Under the pieces are notes generated by a model. It ran no database searches. It was not told the DNA's origin and was given only the letters and a program-made list of their open reading frames with translations. A stretch of 26,686 bases of DNA from an uncultured Prevotella sp. (GTDB taxonomy: Bacteria > Bacteroidota > Bacteroidia > Bacteroidales > Bacteroidaceae): NCBI GenBank assembly GCA_900546575.1, contig URDM01000041.1, positions 1 through 26,686 on the forward strand. The letters are read 5' to 3'. The position numbers were made by a program, and so were the translations under genes. Shown piece after piece: positions 16,356-24,163 of this stretch. The number at the start of each line of letters is the position of its first letter. Position 1 is the stretch's first letter.

Positions 16356-16997
16356 TTATCGTCCCAACTGGTATGTTATCTCGTACATGCACGGATAAAC
16401 TTTCTGCGAGGCATTGCTTTGTCCCATTGAGTGCGGAACAATAAGTTTCACCTTGGCAATCTCGTCGGTTGCTGAAGCCGGAATGCCAAGCTTGATATAA
16501 GTAAGCGGAACGAGCCATCCCGAAGGAACAGCTGTTGAGCTGTATGTGTTGTACATCAGACTGCTTTTTTTGTCGAATGTGCCAGAGAATGTACCTGATG
16601 TATTCTTCACAGTCATTTTTTCTACCAACCAGTTGTATGAGTAGATGTTGGTGCATTGCAGAGATGAGTCTGATTCGAGAATGTTGTACTCGTTGAATCG
16701 GCACAGTAACTTTTCGGTCTTGCCGCTTTCCAGTTTCTTGCCGCATCCCTCGCGCACTATCTGCATATATACTCCAGTGCCTTCAAAGAGCACCCACTCG
16801 TTTTTGTCAACGTTAGTGGTCTGGTTTTGTGCATTGAATACATCCTCAGATATGACCTTTATCTTTTGGTTGGCAATGTATCTGTTTATAGCCGAGCGTT
16901 CCTTCTTTTTCATGTCGGCATAAGTTTCGCTGTCGCTACACGAAGCAAGAGCCACGATGGCTATGAGTGTGAGCGCTAAGAATTTTAACGTCTTCAT
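16356..16997 (-). CDS. DUF4827-type lipoprotein
   Basis: This protein of 213 residues has a lipoprotein signal with lipobox LASC (Cys20) followed by Ser-Asp-Ser. The body matches my memory of the DUF4827 family of Bacteroidota lipoproteins. A helical part (about 25-60, KKKERSAINRYIANQKIKVIS) precedes a beta-rich domain whose layout (YMQIVREG, LCRFNEYNI, VPSGWLVPLTYIKLG, KLIVPHSMGQ, YPCMYEITYQL) recalls FKBP-like folds. No peptidyl-prolyl isomerase activity should be assumed. Met at 16997 is chosen over an in-frame Met at 17054, because the longer version adds KKKK-rich residues before the signal peptide and would overlap a TACTTTTG promoter box. It sits between the DHH phosphoesterase and glmM. 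Confidence 0.8.
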   Translation of the reverse strand: MKTLKFLALTLIAIVALASCSDSETYADMKKKERSAINRYIANQKIKVISEDVFNAQNQTTNVDKNEWVLFEGTGVYMQIVREGCGKKLESGKTEKLLCRFNEYNILESDSSLQCTNIYSYNWLVEKMTVKNTSGTFSGTFDKKSSLMYNTYSSTAVPSGWLVPLTYIKLGIPASATDEIAKVKLIVPHSMGQSNASQKVYPCMYEITYQLGR

Positions 16998-17043
16998 CAA
17001 TTGCTTTTTCTTTTTTATTTGATTGTAATCACTAATTATCGTA

Positions 17044-17051
17044 CAAAAGTA
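17044..17051 (-). promoter_or_regulatory. Putative -7 box for the DUF4827 gene
   Basis: TACTTTTG on the minus strand matches TAnnTTTG and lies within the palindrome GTACAAAAGTAC (17042-17053). It is about 47 bp before the chosen start. No matching -33 element is seen. Confidence 0.4.
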
Positions 17052-17100
17052 CAAAAATTATATGTAATGTCACCTTGGGTTGACAATATTTCACGTTTTT

Positions 17101-18141
17101 TTATTTCGTGAGCAGGTCTTTGTATTGCTCAAATGCCGTTCTTACTATGCGTTCGGCCTCGTCGAGTGAGCAGTTGAGTCGGCCACCGCTGGCGTTGAGA
17201 TGTCCGCCTCCGTTGAAGAAGTCGGCTGCCATCTTGTTGCAGGGGAAGTCGTCTACCGAGCGCAGCGATACCCAGATGGTGTTGTCGCGACGGTCGTCCT
17301 CGCGCAGTGAAACCGACAGGCGCATGCCTTTTATCTTCAATGGTTCGTTGACAAGACCCTCAGCATCGCCCTTGATGAAGTGGAAGTCGCGCATGTCGCG
17401 GCGCGAGATGGTGAAGTAAGAGGCGTGAATGTCGCCGAAAACGTTGAGCTTCTGGCTCATCAGATAGCCGCGCAGACGTATGGCCCAGGGGCTGAAGTTG
17501 TTGAATACGTTGCGGTATATCTTGTCCTTGTCGATGCCCTTGGTGAGCAGTAAGCTGACAATGTAGAATATCTCGGGGCGCGTAGAGTTATATGTAAAGC
17601 CGCCTGTATCGGTCATCATACCACAATATACGCATACGGCACACTTGCGCGACATCTCTTCGAAGCCGCCCAACTGCCATATTATACGGAATATGAGTTC
17701 GGAAGTGCTCGACATATGCGGGTGAGATATGGTCAGAACGGTGTCCATATGAGGGTCGAGATGATGGTCGATCATAATCTTCTTGGCTGGCGACTGCTCC
17801 AAAGCGTCCTTCATATCGTCCACACGGTCGGTGCCGTTGAAGTCGAGACAGAATATAAGGTCGGCTGAGGCAAGCATCGGGTCGGCCTTGTCGGCAGCGT
17901 GCTTGTCATATCGTATGATGCGTTCGGAGCCTGGCAGCCATTGCAGAAAGTCGGGATAAGCGTCAGGCACAATGATTTCGGGGGCTTTGCCGAGTGTACG
18001 CAGATAGTCGGCCCATGCGAGCGACGATCCGATAGCGTCGCCGTCGGGCGACTTATGACAACAAATAATAATGTGTTCGGCTGTGTTGATATATGCCTTG
18101 AGTGCTTCGGCTTCCGCCGCGGTTAATAATTCTATGCCCAT
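17101..18141 (-). CDS. DHH/DHHA1 phosphoesterase (NrnA-like oligoribonuclease / pAp phosphatase)
   Basis: This 346-residue cytoplasmic protein has the DHH metal motifs: HKSPDGDAIGSS (His29, Asp33, Asp35), LDFN at about 100, the DHH triad at 125-127 and MTDTG in the middle. A C-terminal DHHA1 domain carries GGGHLNASGG near residue 310. This domain pair and length fit NrnA-type enzymes, which degrade short oligoribonucleotides and/or 3'-phosphoadenosine 5'-phosphate. A cyclic-dinucleotide phosphodiesterase is less likely, as no PAS or GGDEF domain is present. It is first of a minus-strand series with the DUF4827 gene and glmM. A promoter with TTG and TAACTTTG spaced 20 bp lies just upstream. 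Confidence 0.9.
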   Translation of the reverse strand: MGIELLTAAEAEALKAYINTAEHIIICCHKSPDGDAIGSSLAWADYLRTLGKAPEIIVPDAYPDFLQWLPGSERIIRYDKHAADKADPMLASADLIFCLDFNGTDRVDDMKDALEQSPAKKIMIDHHLDPHMDTVLTISHPHMSSTSELIFRIIWQLGGFEEMSRKCAVCVYCGMMTDTGGFTYNSTRPEIFYIVSLLLTKGIDKDKIYRNVFNNFSPWAIRLRGYLMSQKLNVFGDIHASYFTISRRDMRDFHFIKGDAEGLVNEPLKIKGMRLSVSLREDDRRDNTIWVSLRSVDDFPCNKMAADFFNGGGHLNASGGRLNCSLDEAERIVRTAFEQYKDLLTK

Positions 18142-18163
18142 TGTTATAATAATGTATTGGCTG

Positions 18164-18194
18164 CAAAGTTACAAATTAAGTATGGTACAGCCAA
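18164..18194 (-). promoter_or_regulatory. Promoter of the DHH phosphoesterase gene
   Basis: On the minus strand TTG (18194-18192) and TAACTTTG (18171-18164) are separated by 20 bp, close to the Bacteroidota promoter pattern. The predicted start leaves a leader of about 20 nt. Confidence 0.55.
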
Positions 18195-18223
18195 CTTTTT
18201 TTCGTTTTTGCAACTTTTTTTTG

Positions 18224-18231
18224 TAGCTTTG
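18224..18231 (+). promoter_or_regulatory. Putative -7 box for the DUF2807 gene
   Basis: TAGCTTTG matches TAnnTTTG and lies 36 bp before the start codon at 18268. A TTTG at 18207-18210 is closer than the usual 19 bp. The region is divergent with the DHH gene promoter. Confidence 0.4.
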
Positions 18232-18267
18232 CGTCAAAAATCTGATTAATAATTAATATTTGGTATT

Positions 18268-19089
18268 ATGATGACAGCAAAACGTATCTTTTCATTCATT
18301 GTCTTGGTGACGATGAGTGTTGCATGCATAGCATGCTATTCGAGCAAGAATCTGAAGGCAGACCGTTCTTTCGTGAAACGTGTAGTTAAGGTTGGCTATT
18401 TCTGCAAGATTGAGTCGTACACCTCGGCTGATATAAAGTTTGTTCAAGGCAAGACATCGTCGGTGCGTATTGAGGGAACCAAGAGTCTGGTAGACAATCT
18501 CGACATAAAGCAGAATGGCGAGACTCTTGTTGTTACAACTAAAGGTCGTGGAATGAGAATAGTCGGTCCGGCGCGCCTCACCGTATATGTATCGTCGCCC
18601 GACATTACTTCTGTCTACTTGAAAGGATCGGGCAATTTTGAAGCGCAAAGCAATATTGACACTGACGCTCTCAATGTAGAACTCTCTGGTTCGGGTGATG
18701 TCGACCTGCGCAAGGTGTTGTGCGACAATATATCGTTGCGCTTGCGTGGCAGCGGTGATGTTGAAGCGCAGGCTGTAGACTGTGCTGTGGCAAACTTCGA
18801 ACTGCTTGGCAGCGGCGACCTTGAGGTGAAGATGCTGAAGGCACGCAATGCAAATGCAGCACTCAGAGGCTCGGGCGATCTTGACGCTACGCTCAAAGGT
18901 GTAGCCGATGTGAAGGCTTCGTTGCAAGGCAGTGGCGACATCGATCTTGACTTCATCAATTGTGGCAATGCCGATATTGACCTGCGCGGCAGTGGCGACG
19001 CAGAGTTGAAGGGAACGTTGCGCACGCTCAACACCTCAAAGAAAGGTTCGGGCGACATCGACCGTTCTCAGTTGCGTTTGGCACGATGA
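18268..19089 (+). CDS. Exported DUF2807 (head-GIN-type) adhesin-like protein with GSGD repeats
   Basis: This 273-residue protein starts with a signal sequence (about 1-23, ending SVACIAC). It may be a lipoprotein at Cys20 or Cys23, but neither fits a classic lipobox well. The remainder is the DUF2807 putative auto-transporter adhesin, head-GIN type. A lead-in (about 35-110, VGYFCKIESYTSADIKFVQG) is followed by eight GSGN/GSGD turns at roughly 18-21-residue intervals (KGSGNFE, SGSGDVD, RGSGDVE, LGSGDLE, RGSGDLD, QGSGDID, RGSGDAE, KGSGDID). The regular turns predict a right-handed beta-helix. Its function in Bacteroidota is not established. It stands alone, divergent from the DHH gene. Confidence 0.85.
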   Translation: MMTAKRIFSFIVLVTMSVACIACYSSKNLKADRSFVKRVVKVGYFCKIESYTSADIKFVQGKTSSVRIEGTKSLVDNLDIKQNGETLVVTTKGRGMRIVGPARLTVYVSSPDITSVYLKGSGNFEAQSNIDTDALNVELSGSGDVDLRKVLCDNISLRLRGSGDVEAQAVDCAVANFELLGSGDLEVKMLKARNANAALRGSGDLDATLKGVADVKASLQGSGDIDLDFINCGNADIDLRGSGDAELKGTLRTLNTSKKGSGDIDRSQLRLAR

Positions 19090-19384
19090 TGCAACGGCAT
19101 AAAAACAAAAGAGGTTGGTGCAGGAAGCTACCAACCTCATAACTGTTGATTTCGTAAAAATCGAAATCATCAAAAAATGATACCGCAAATATATAGCTTA
19201 TATTCGAACAAAACAAATATTTGTGGTTAAAAAGTAGATTATTTAACAAAATAAGCTAATTTTGCAAGTTGTTAAGCATAAAACAATGGCAATGTCTGCA
19301 TTGAATGCTGCGGACATTGCCATTATTTTAATGTATGTAAAATTGATTACGAATAATATTAATTCAGACTATTCTTAATTTTGT
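19090..19384 (+). other. Hairpin-rich 295-bp spacer
   Basis: No convincing gene is present. Three hairpins occur. The first is GAGGTTGGT/ACCAACCTC (19111-19119 with 19130-19138), whose T tract lies on the minus strand. The second is GATTTCG/CGAAATC (19148-19168). The third is a 12-bp perfect stem AATGGCAATGTC/GACATTGCCATT (19285-19324) with an inner GCAT/ATGC stem and ATTTTAAT after it. A TAATTTTG box (19257-19264) sits just before the third hairpin, so a short RNA of about 55 nt is conceivable. Confidence 0.45.
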
Positions 19385-19768
19385 ATGGGAAGAAACAAAT
19401 ATTCTGATTCCGAAATTCAGGGCATTGCCAAGCTACTGCGACTGAAGAACTGTGCCAACCGTGCCAAGCAGAAGGAGATTCGTCATAAGCTGCGTGTAGA
19501 GTATGAATTCAACATCTCCGATTTTAATGTGCCTGGACGTGCATTTGGCGAGCAGGAACTTTATGACGCCATACACCGTGGCGCCATACGCATACTCGAC
19601 GACCAGACCATTGCCGACATGAAAGCCAAGCGTGCACGCGACCGTGAGCGCGACGAAGCAGCCTGGATGCAGGACGCTGTTGCCGCTGGCGAGCAGACCG
19701 ATTGGCAGGAAGCCATGAAGCAGTGGCAGGACTGGGAGGCAAGCGAGATAAGCAAGATAGACAAGTAG
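19385..19768 (+). CDS. Small uncharacterised protein
   Basis: I do not recognise this 127-residue protein. It has no signal peptide or membrane segment. The first 40 residues are basic and helical (KLLRLKNCANRAKQKEIRHKLR), which could contact nucleic acid. A central FNVPGRAFGEQELYDAIHRGAIRILDD segment looks globular. The C-terminus is a charged, tryptophan-containing helix (DEAAWMQDAV to DWQEAMKQWQDWE). Codon use resembles the neighbours, which supports it being real. A TAATTTTG box ends 1 bp before the ATG, so if that promoter is used translation may start further in. It converges on the hydrolase gene with one base between the two stop codons and no terminator. Confidence 0.6.
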   Translation: MGRNKYSDSEIQGIAKLLRLKNCANRAKQKEIRHKLRVEYEFNISDFNVPGRAFGEQELYDAIHRGAIRILDDQTIADMKAKRARDRERDEAAWMQDAVAAGEQTDWQEAMKQWQDWEASEISKIDK

Positions 19769-19769
19769 A

Positions 19770-21188
19770 CTACAGCTTCACCTGCACTGCCGCCGGATAG
19801 ATGCGGCAAGGGTCGCCGAATGTAGCCAGACTTTCTGCCATGTTCTGAAGGTTAGGCTTCAGTTTGCCTGCAAACACCTTACGGCCGTTGACCATCACCG
19901 TAACCTTGCGGTTCATATCTACCAGATGCTCGTCGAGGAACACGGTGAACTGCAGGTCGGCGGCTTCCGAATAGTGGCGCTTTATCTTCATTTCGATGCT
20001 GTGCCAGTATGGGTCGGTCTGCAGAACCTCGTATGTCACGGTCTTCGCTGTGATGTTTACGTTGTTGCCAGTGATGTCCATTGTGTATGTAGTGCGCGAC
20101 ATAGGGTCGAGAACGGGGCGCTTGTCAACACGCAGATTGTAGAATCCCTGACGATGACGTCCGTCTACATCAAAGTCCTCCCACATCATATGCTTGGGGT
20201 AGGGGTTGCGTGTGAACTTGCTGAGCCATGGTGTTGTGGGGCGATAGTCAATCTGATGGGCGCAGTTGGGCACCAGTTCGATGCGGTGCTTGAACTGGTC
20301 GGGGTGCAGAGCTTGCAGACTGTCAAACGCCATTTTGGTATCAGTGGTGAATTGGTTGCGGAAGAACATCTGGTCGTACTCGCCAGTGAGGAACGAGAAA
20401 CCGATGTTGGCGCAGTTTTCTACGGGAGCATTGCGCAGCGGTTCGCCGCCTGCCATAGGTCCGGCAGCAGCCAGATAGTCGGCGTAATAAGAAGCAAGGC
20501 GCTGCGATCCGTATCCGCCCTCCGATATGCCGAACATATAAATACGGTTGGGATTGATTTCGCCCGATAGCATAGCCATGCGCAGCAGCTTCTCCCAGGC
20601 ACACTGTTTTGACTTCTGCCACCATCTGTAATAGTTGCCCTCGTTAGGTATTTGCGGTATGAAGTAGGCGGAAGGCGAATCCTCAAACATCTGGGCGAGC
20701 TTCAATCCGGTTATCCATTCCTGCGCCTTCGGTCCAGAGCCGTGCATGTAAACGAACAGAGGCAGTCCGTCGGCAGGTACAGTCTCACCGGCTGCCACCT
20801 TCTTACCATAATAAAATGGCATAATGGCGTTGGGTTCAAGTTGTTCGGGCAACTGCCATTTGCCGGTCTTGGCGTCCGACAGGTTAGGCAGACCTACCAT
20901 TATGTTCTTGTCCTGTGCGTCGTTGGCACGCTTCCATGCCTCCCAAACCATAGTTCTTGACGATGCCACGTCAGCCGTCTTCACCTTGGCGTTGCAGTTG
21001 AGCTGCGCATCCTTTCCAGTCAGACGCTGGCCGAAATAGTTCTCAATTTCCTTAGCTGTAGAGTTGTTGTCGGATTTGGCAGCAGCCGTTGTGTGCGAGC
21101 CAAAACCCAAAGTGGCTGTAAGCAGAGCCACCCCCAATGTCTTGAATACAGACTTGCTGTAGATTGTTTGTTTTGCGAAAGGTTTCAT
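19770..21188 (-). CDS. Secreted alpha/beta-hydrolase esterase or peptidase-like protein
   Basis: This 472-residue exported protein has a long signal region (about 1-38, basic start and hydrophobic LGVALLTATLGFG) followed by an alpha/beta hydrolase. The oxyanion strand is LFVYMHGSG, the nucleophile elbow is FGISEGGYG (Ser222) and the catalytic histidine is likely His311 in NCAHQIDY. The acid is uncertain, possibly the Asp in TGEYDQMF. A C-terminal beta-rich region (about 360-472) may be an accessory domain. Layout resembles secreted PHB-depolymerase/feruloyl-esterase-like proteins of Bacteroidota. The substrate is unknown, and it is not in an obvious polysaccharide locus. It is transcribed alone, convergent with the small gene at 19385, with a weak TACCTTTA box upstream. 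Confidence 0.75.
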   Translation of the reverse strand: MKPFAKQTIYSKSVFKTLGVALLTATLGFGSHTTAAAKSDNNSTAKEIENYFGQRLTGKDAQLNCNAKVKTADVASSRTMVWEAWKRANDAQDKNIMVGLPNLSDAKTGKWQLPEQLEPNAIMPFYYGKKVAAGETVPADGLPLFVYMHGSGPKAQEWITGLKLAQMFEDSPSAYFIPQIPNEGNYYRWWQKSKQCAWEKLLRMAMLSGEINPNRIYMFGISEGGYGSQRLASYYADYLAAAGPMAGGEPLRNAPVENCANIGFSFLTGEYDQMFFRNQFTTDTKMAFDSLQALHPDQFKHRIELVPNCAHQIDYRPTTPWLSKFTRNPYPKHMMWEDFDVDGRHRQGFYNLRVDKRPVLDPMSRTTYTMDITGNNVNITAKTVTYEVLQTDPYWHSIEMKIKRHYSEAADLQFTVFLDEHLVDMNRKVTVMVNGRKVFAGKLKPNLQNMAESLATFGDPCRIYPAAVQVKL

Positions 21189-21325
21189 TTCTTATGTTTG
21201 TTGTTTCTTATTCGGCTGTAAAGGTAAATATTAATTTTCAATTCATCACGTGTATTCTTATATAAATATACATTTTAATCTCAACAATTAATCTGTAAAA
21301 CCACAACGTTGTCGATTTTTATTCG

Positions 21326-21333
21326 TAAATTTG
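21326..21333 (+). promoter_or_regulatory. Putative -7 box for the Rpn-like gene
   Basis: TAAATTTG matches the consensus 40 bp before the start at 21374. The palindrome ACAACGTTGT (21303-21312) lies where the -33 region would be and may be an operator. The rest of the 21189-21373 spacer is AT-rich with nothing else recognisable. Confidence 0.45.
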
Positions 21334-21373
21334 CCATATATAACAATATGTAAACAATAAATATAGTTCCACT

Positions 21374-22249
21374 ATGAGATATCTTGACCCTAAAGCCGAC
21401 CTCACATTCAAGAAGATATTTGGTGAGCATAAGGATTTGCTCATCAGTCTGCTTAACGCCCTGCTGCCATTGGCTGATGACGGGCAGATAGAGAGCGTTG
21501 AGTATTTGTCGCCTGAACTTGTGCCCGACAATTACGTAGGTAAGAACAGTATTGTTGACGTGAGATGTCGTGATGTAAAGAACAGGCAATTTATTGTAGA
21601 AATGCAGATGCTGTGGACAGAGGCGTTCAAACAGCGTGTGCTGTTTAATGCTTCCAAGGCTTTTGTGCGTCAGCTTGACAAAAAGCGCAAGTATGAAATG
21701 TTACAGCCTGTCTATTCGCTCAATCTTGTCAACGAGACTTTCATGAAGGAATATCCGGATGAGTTTATCCATAACTACAATGTAGTGCACGAACTGCATA
21801 GCGACGAGATTATCGACGGACTTCATTTCACATTCGTGGAGCTGCCAAAATTCCAGGCTCATTCCATCAAAGAAAAGAAAATGGCTGTGCTGTGGCTTAG
21901 ATTTCTGACAGAGATAGATGAGCATACAAAGGAAGTTCCGCAAGAACTGCTGGACAATCCCGAGACCTCTAAAGCACTAAAGGCTGTAGAAGAATCAGCA
22001 ATGTCGAAAAATGAGCTTCTTGCCTACGACGACTTTTGGGACAAACTCGGTGCAGAACGCTTGCTTTTTGTCGATTCTAATAGGAGAAGCATGGAGGAAG
22101 GCAGAGCTGAAGGCAGAGCTGAAGGCAGAGCAGAAGGACGTGTTGAGATTGCCAGAAATTTATTAAATATGGGAATGTCAATTGACGACATTGCAAAAGC
22201 AACTGGTCTGCAGAAACAGGAAATTGAACGGTTGAATCCGGTTGTATAA
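21374..22249 (+). CDS. Rpn-family PD-(D/E)XK nuclease / putative transposase-related protein
   Basis: This 291-residue protein matches the Rpn/PDDEXK_2 group: MRYLDPKADLTFKKIFGEHKDLLISLLNALL is the typical opening. The nuclease core shows Asp62 (IVDVRC) and Glu76-x-Gln78 (FIVEMQM), the E-x-Q variant common in the family. Related proteins promote RecA-independent recombination and have DNA endonuclease activity. Many copies are called transposases without evidence of movement. Near the C-terminus a 12-bp repeat gives four AEGR/VEI units, then a small helix-turn-helix-like tail (MSIDDIAKATGLQKQEIERL). No inverted repeats or target duplications are visible, so it is not scored as a mobile element. 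Length is normal and the gene looks intact. Confidence 0.85.
   Translation: MRYLDPKADLTFKKIFGEHKDLLISLLNALLPLADDGQIESVEYLSPELVPDNYVGKNSIVDVRCRDVKNRQFIVEMQMLWTEAFKQRVLFNASKAFVRQLDKKRKYEMLQPVYSLNLVNETFMKEYPDEFIHNYNVVHELHSDEIIDGLHFTFVELPKFQAHSIKEKKMAVLWLRFLTEIDEHTKEVPQELLDNPETSKALKAVEESAMSKNELLAYDDFWDKLGAERLLFVDSNRRSMEEGRAEGRAEGRAEGRVEIARNLLNMGMSIDDIAKATGLQKQEIERLNPVV
22097..22144 (+). repeat. 12-bp tandem repeat encoding AEGR units
   Basis: GAAGGCAGAGCT occurs at 22097-22108 and 22109-22120, with a one-base variant at 22121-22132 and a degenerate fourth copy. Copy-number change keeps the frame and would alter linker length between the nuclease core and the C-terminal helices. Confidence 0.85.
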
Positions 22250-22275
22250 ATAAAATGGGAAAGCCTCGAAAATAA

Positions 22276-22313
22276 AATGAGGGTGTGTCAAAACAAATTG
22301 ACACACCCTCATT
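22276..22313 (-). terminator. Strong terminator, best oriented for prfC
   Basis: AATGAGGGTGTGTCAA (22276-22291) and its perfect complement (22298-22313) form a 16-bp stem around a 6-nt loop. On the minus strand the stem is followed by TTTATTTTC, a good T tract for transcripts from prfC. On the plus strand it lies 27 bp after the Rpn-like gene and can also serve it. Confidence 0.8.
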
Positions 22314-22351
22314 GCTTTATGTATAGTCTTAGAGACAATAATCTCTTCAGC

Positions 22352-22399
22352 CTTTTTACTCTTTTACCTTTTTACTCTTTTACTTTTTTACCTTTTTAC
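22352..22399. repeat. Six-copy YYTTTTAC octamer array downstream of prfC
   Basis: Six exact 8-bp YYTTTTAC units run head to tail with a degenerate seventh at 22400, ending next to the prfC stop codon (22405). The period, consensus and copy number equal the array before rsgA. It would be transcribed from prfC as GUAAAARR repeats ahead of the terminator at 22276-22313. Confidence 0.8.
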
Positions 22400-22404
22400 T
22401 TTTC

Positions 22405-23973
22405 TTAGAACTCGCTTGTGAAGTGGAACTTGATGTGCTTGAAGTCCTGCTGAGCCATAGACAGCACATAGCCCGAGTCGGCAAGGAATACATCGCGTCC
22501 GTCGCGGTCCTTAGCCATATACTGATACTTGCGCTTCTTGAATTGGTCGAGTTCCTCGGCGTCGTCGCTCTCTATCCAGCAAGCCTTGTGCAGATGAACT
22601 GGCTCCCAACGACACTTGGCGTTGTACTCGTTCTCCAGACGATACTGTATCACCTCAAACTGCAACTGACCCACGGTGCCGATAATCTTACGGCCGTTAA
22701 ACTGATTGACAAACAGCTGTGCCACACCCTCGTCCATGAGCTGGTTGATACCCTTCTCAAGCTGCTTTGCCTTCATTGGGTCGTCGTTCTCGATATACTT
22801 GAACATCTCAGGCGAGAACGAAGGCAGTCCGCGGAAGTGAAGCTTCTCGCCCTCGGTCAGTGTGTCGCCAATCTTGAAGATGCCGTTGTCGGGCAAACCT
22901 ACGATGTCGCCCGGCCATGCCTCGTCGATGGTGCTCTTGCGCTGAGCCATAAACTGGGTGGGCGAAGAGAAACGCAGAGTCTTGCCCTGACGCACATGCA
23001 GATAGGGCTTGTTGCGCTCGAACTTGCCACTGCACACCTTGCAGAAAGCGATACATGATCGGTGGTTGGGGTCGATGTTGGCTGTAATCTTGAAGATGAA
23101 GCCGGTAAACTTCGGCTCTTCGGGCTCTACGGTGCGCTCCTCAGCCTTTGTTGGTCTTGGCGATGGAGCTATCTTGACAAAGCAGTTGAGCAGTTCCTGC
23201 ACACCGAAGTTGTTCAATGCCGAACCGAAGAATACGGGAGCCACTTCTGCCGAACGGTATGTCTCAACGTCAAACTCGGGATATACGCCGTCAATCAGCT
23301 CCACGTCGTCGCGCAGCTGCTTGGCATCCTGCTCGCCGATGTGCTCTTCAAGTTCTGTAGAGTTGATGTCTACCTCCACCTTCTCCGTCACGCGTTGCTT
23401 GTCGGGCTTGAAGAGGTCGAGCTTGTTCTCATAGATATTGTACACACCCTTGAACTTGGCACCGATGTTGATAGGCCATGACAGCGGGCGTACACTAATC
23501 TGGAGTTCCTCCTCCAGTTCGTCAAGCAAGTCGAAGGGATCGCGTCCCTCGCGGTCCATCTTGTTGATAAAGATGATAACCGGAGTGTTGCGCATGCGGC
23601 AAACCTCCATCAGTTTACGTGTCTGAGTCTCCACACCCTTGGCTCCATCGACTACAATGATGGCAGAGTCGACAGCTGTGAGAGTGCGGTATGTGTCCTC
23701 GCAGAAGTCCTGGTGGCCCGGAGTGTCAAGAATATTGATTTTGTAGCCCTCGTAGTCAAACTCCATAACCGACGTTGACACAGAGATACCACGCTGCTTC
23801 TCGATTTCCATCCAGTCGGATGTAGCCGACTTGCGTATCTTGTTGTTCTTTACTGCACCTGCCACCTGTATCTGGCCGCCAAAGAGAAGGAACTTCTCGG
23901 TGAGCGTAGTCTTACCTGCGTCAGGGTGTGATATGATGGCGAAAGTTCGCCTGCGTTCTATTTCCTGGTTCAT
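22405..23973 (-). CDS. prfC: Peptide chain release factor 3
   Basis: This 522-residue translational GTPase is RF3, which removes RF1/RF2 from the ribosome after peptide release. The GTPase domain shows G1 SHPDAGKTT (15-23), switch-I RGISVSTSVM, G3 DTPGH (83-87) and G4 NKMD (137-140). The long C-terminal domains end in QDFKHIKFHFTSEF. Length matches the roughly 520-530 residue family. The start at 23973 (MNQEIERRRTFAIISHPDAGK) is preferred to an in-frame ATG at 24024, because a TAACTTTG promoter box (23999-23992) lies between them. The gene stands alone on the minus strand, with the octamer array and a terminator downstream. EF-G or LepA are excluded by domain layout and length. Confidence 0.96.
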   Translation of the reverse strand: MNQEIERRRTFAIISHPDAGKTTLTEKFLLFGGQIQVAGAVKNNKIRKSATSDWMEIEKQRGISVSTSVMEFDYEGYKINILDTPGHQDFCEDTYRTLTAVDSAIIVVDGAKGVETQTRKLMEVCRMRNTPVIIFINKMDREGRDPFDLLDELEEELQISVRPLSWPINIGAKFKGVYNIYENKLDLFKPDKQRVTEKVEVDINSTELEEHIGEQDAKQLRDDVELIDGVYPEFDVETYRSAEVAPVFFGSALNNFGVQELLNCFVKIAPSPRPTKAEERTVEPEEPKFTGFIFKITANIDPNHRSCIAFCKVCSGKFERNKPYLHVRQGKTLRFSSPTQFMAQRKSTIDEAWPGDIVGLPDNGIFKIGDTLTEGEKLHFRGLPSFSPEMFKYIENDDPMKAKQLEKGINQLMDEGVAQLFVNQFNGRKIIGTVGQLQFEVIQYRLENEYNAKCRWEPVHLHKACWIESDDAEELDQFKKRKYQYMAKDRDGRDVFLADSGYVLSMAQQDFKHIKFHFTSEF

Positions 23974-23991
23974 AATATACGTTTTGGACTG

Positions 23992-23999
23992 CAAAGTTA
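23992..23999 (-). promoter_or_regulatory. Putative -7 box of prfC
   Basis: TAACTTTG on the minus strand lies 18 bp upstream of the chosen prfC start. No good -33 element is seen at the expected spacing. Confidence 0.5.
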
Positions 24000-24163
24000 T
24001 ACAAACTATTGCACATAAAAACACGCTTGCCTGATTTTTTGACTTTTAAACCATATTTATTGCGTATAATGGTGATAGTTCAGTTGGCAAACTACACCCC
24101 ATCAGCACATCACCTCCTCAACTGGAGCGAGCTGCGCTTCGTTACTATATTTGCATTTCTGAC

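Noticed and set aside
21374..22249. Insertion sequence carried by the Rpn-like gene
   Set aside because: No terminal inverted repeats or target-site duplications are visible. The gene has its own promoter box and terminator.
24071..24145. tRNA-like start (GGTGATAGTTCAGTTGG)
   Set aside because: Only a D-arm-like string is present. No acceptor, anticodon or T arms with the right spacing could be built.
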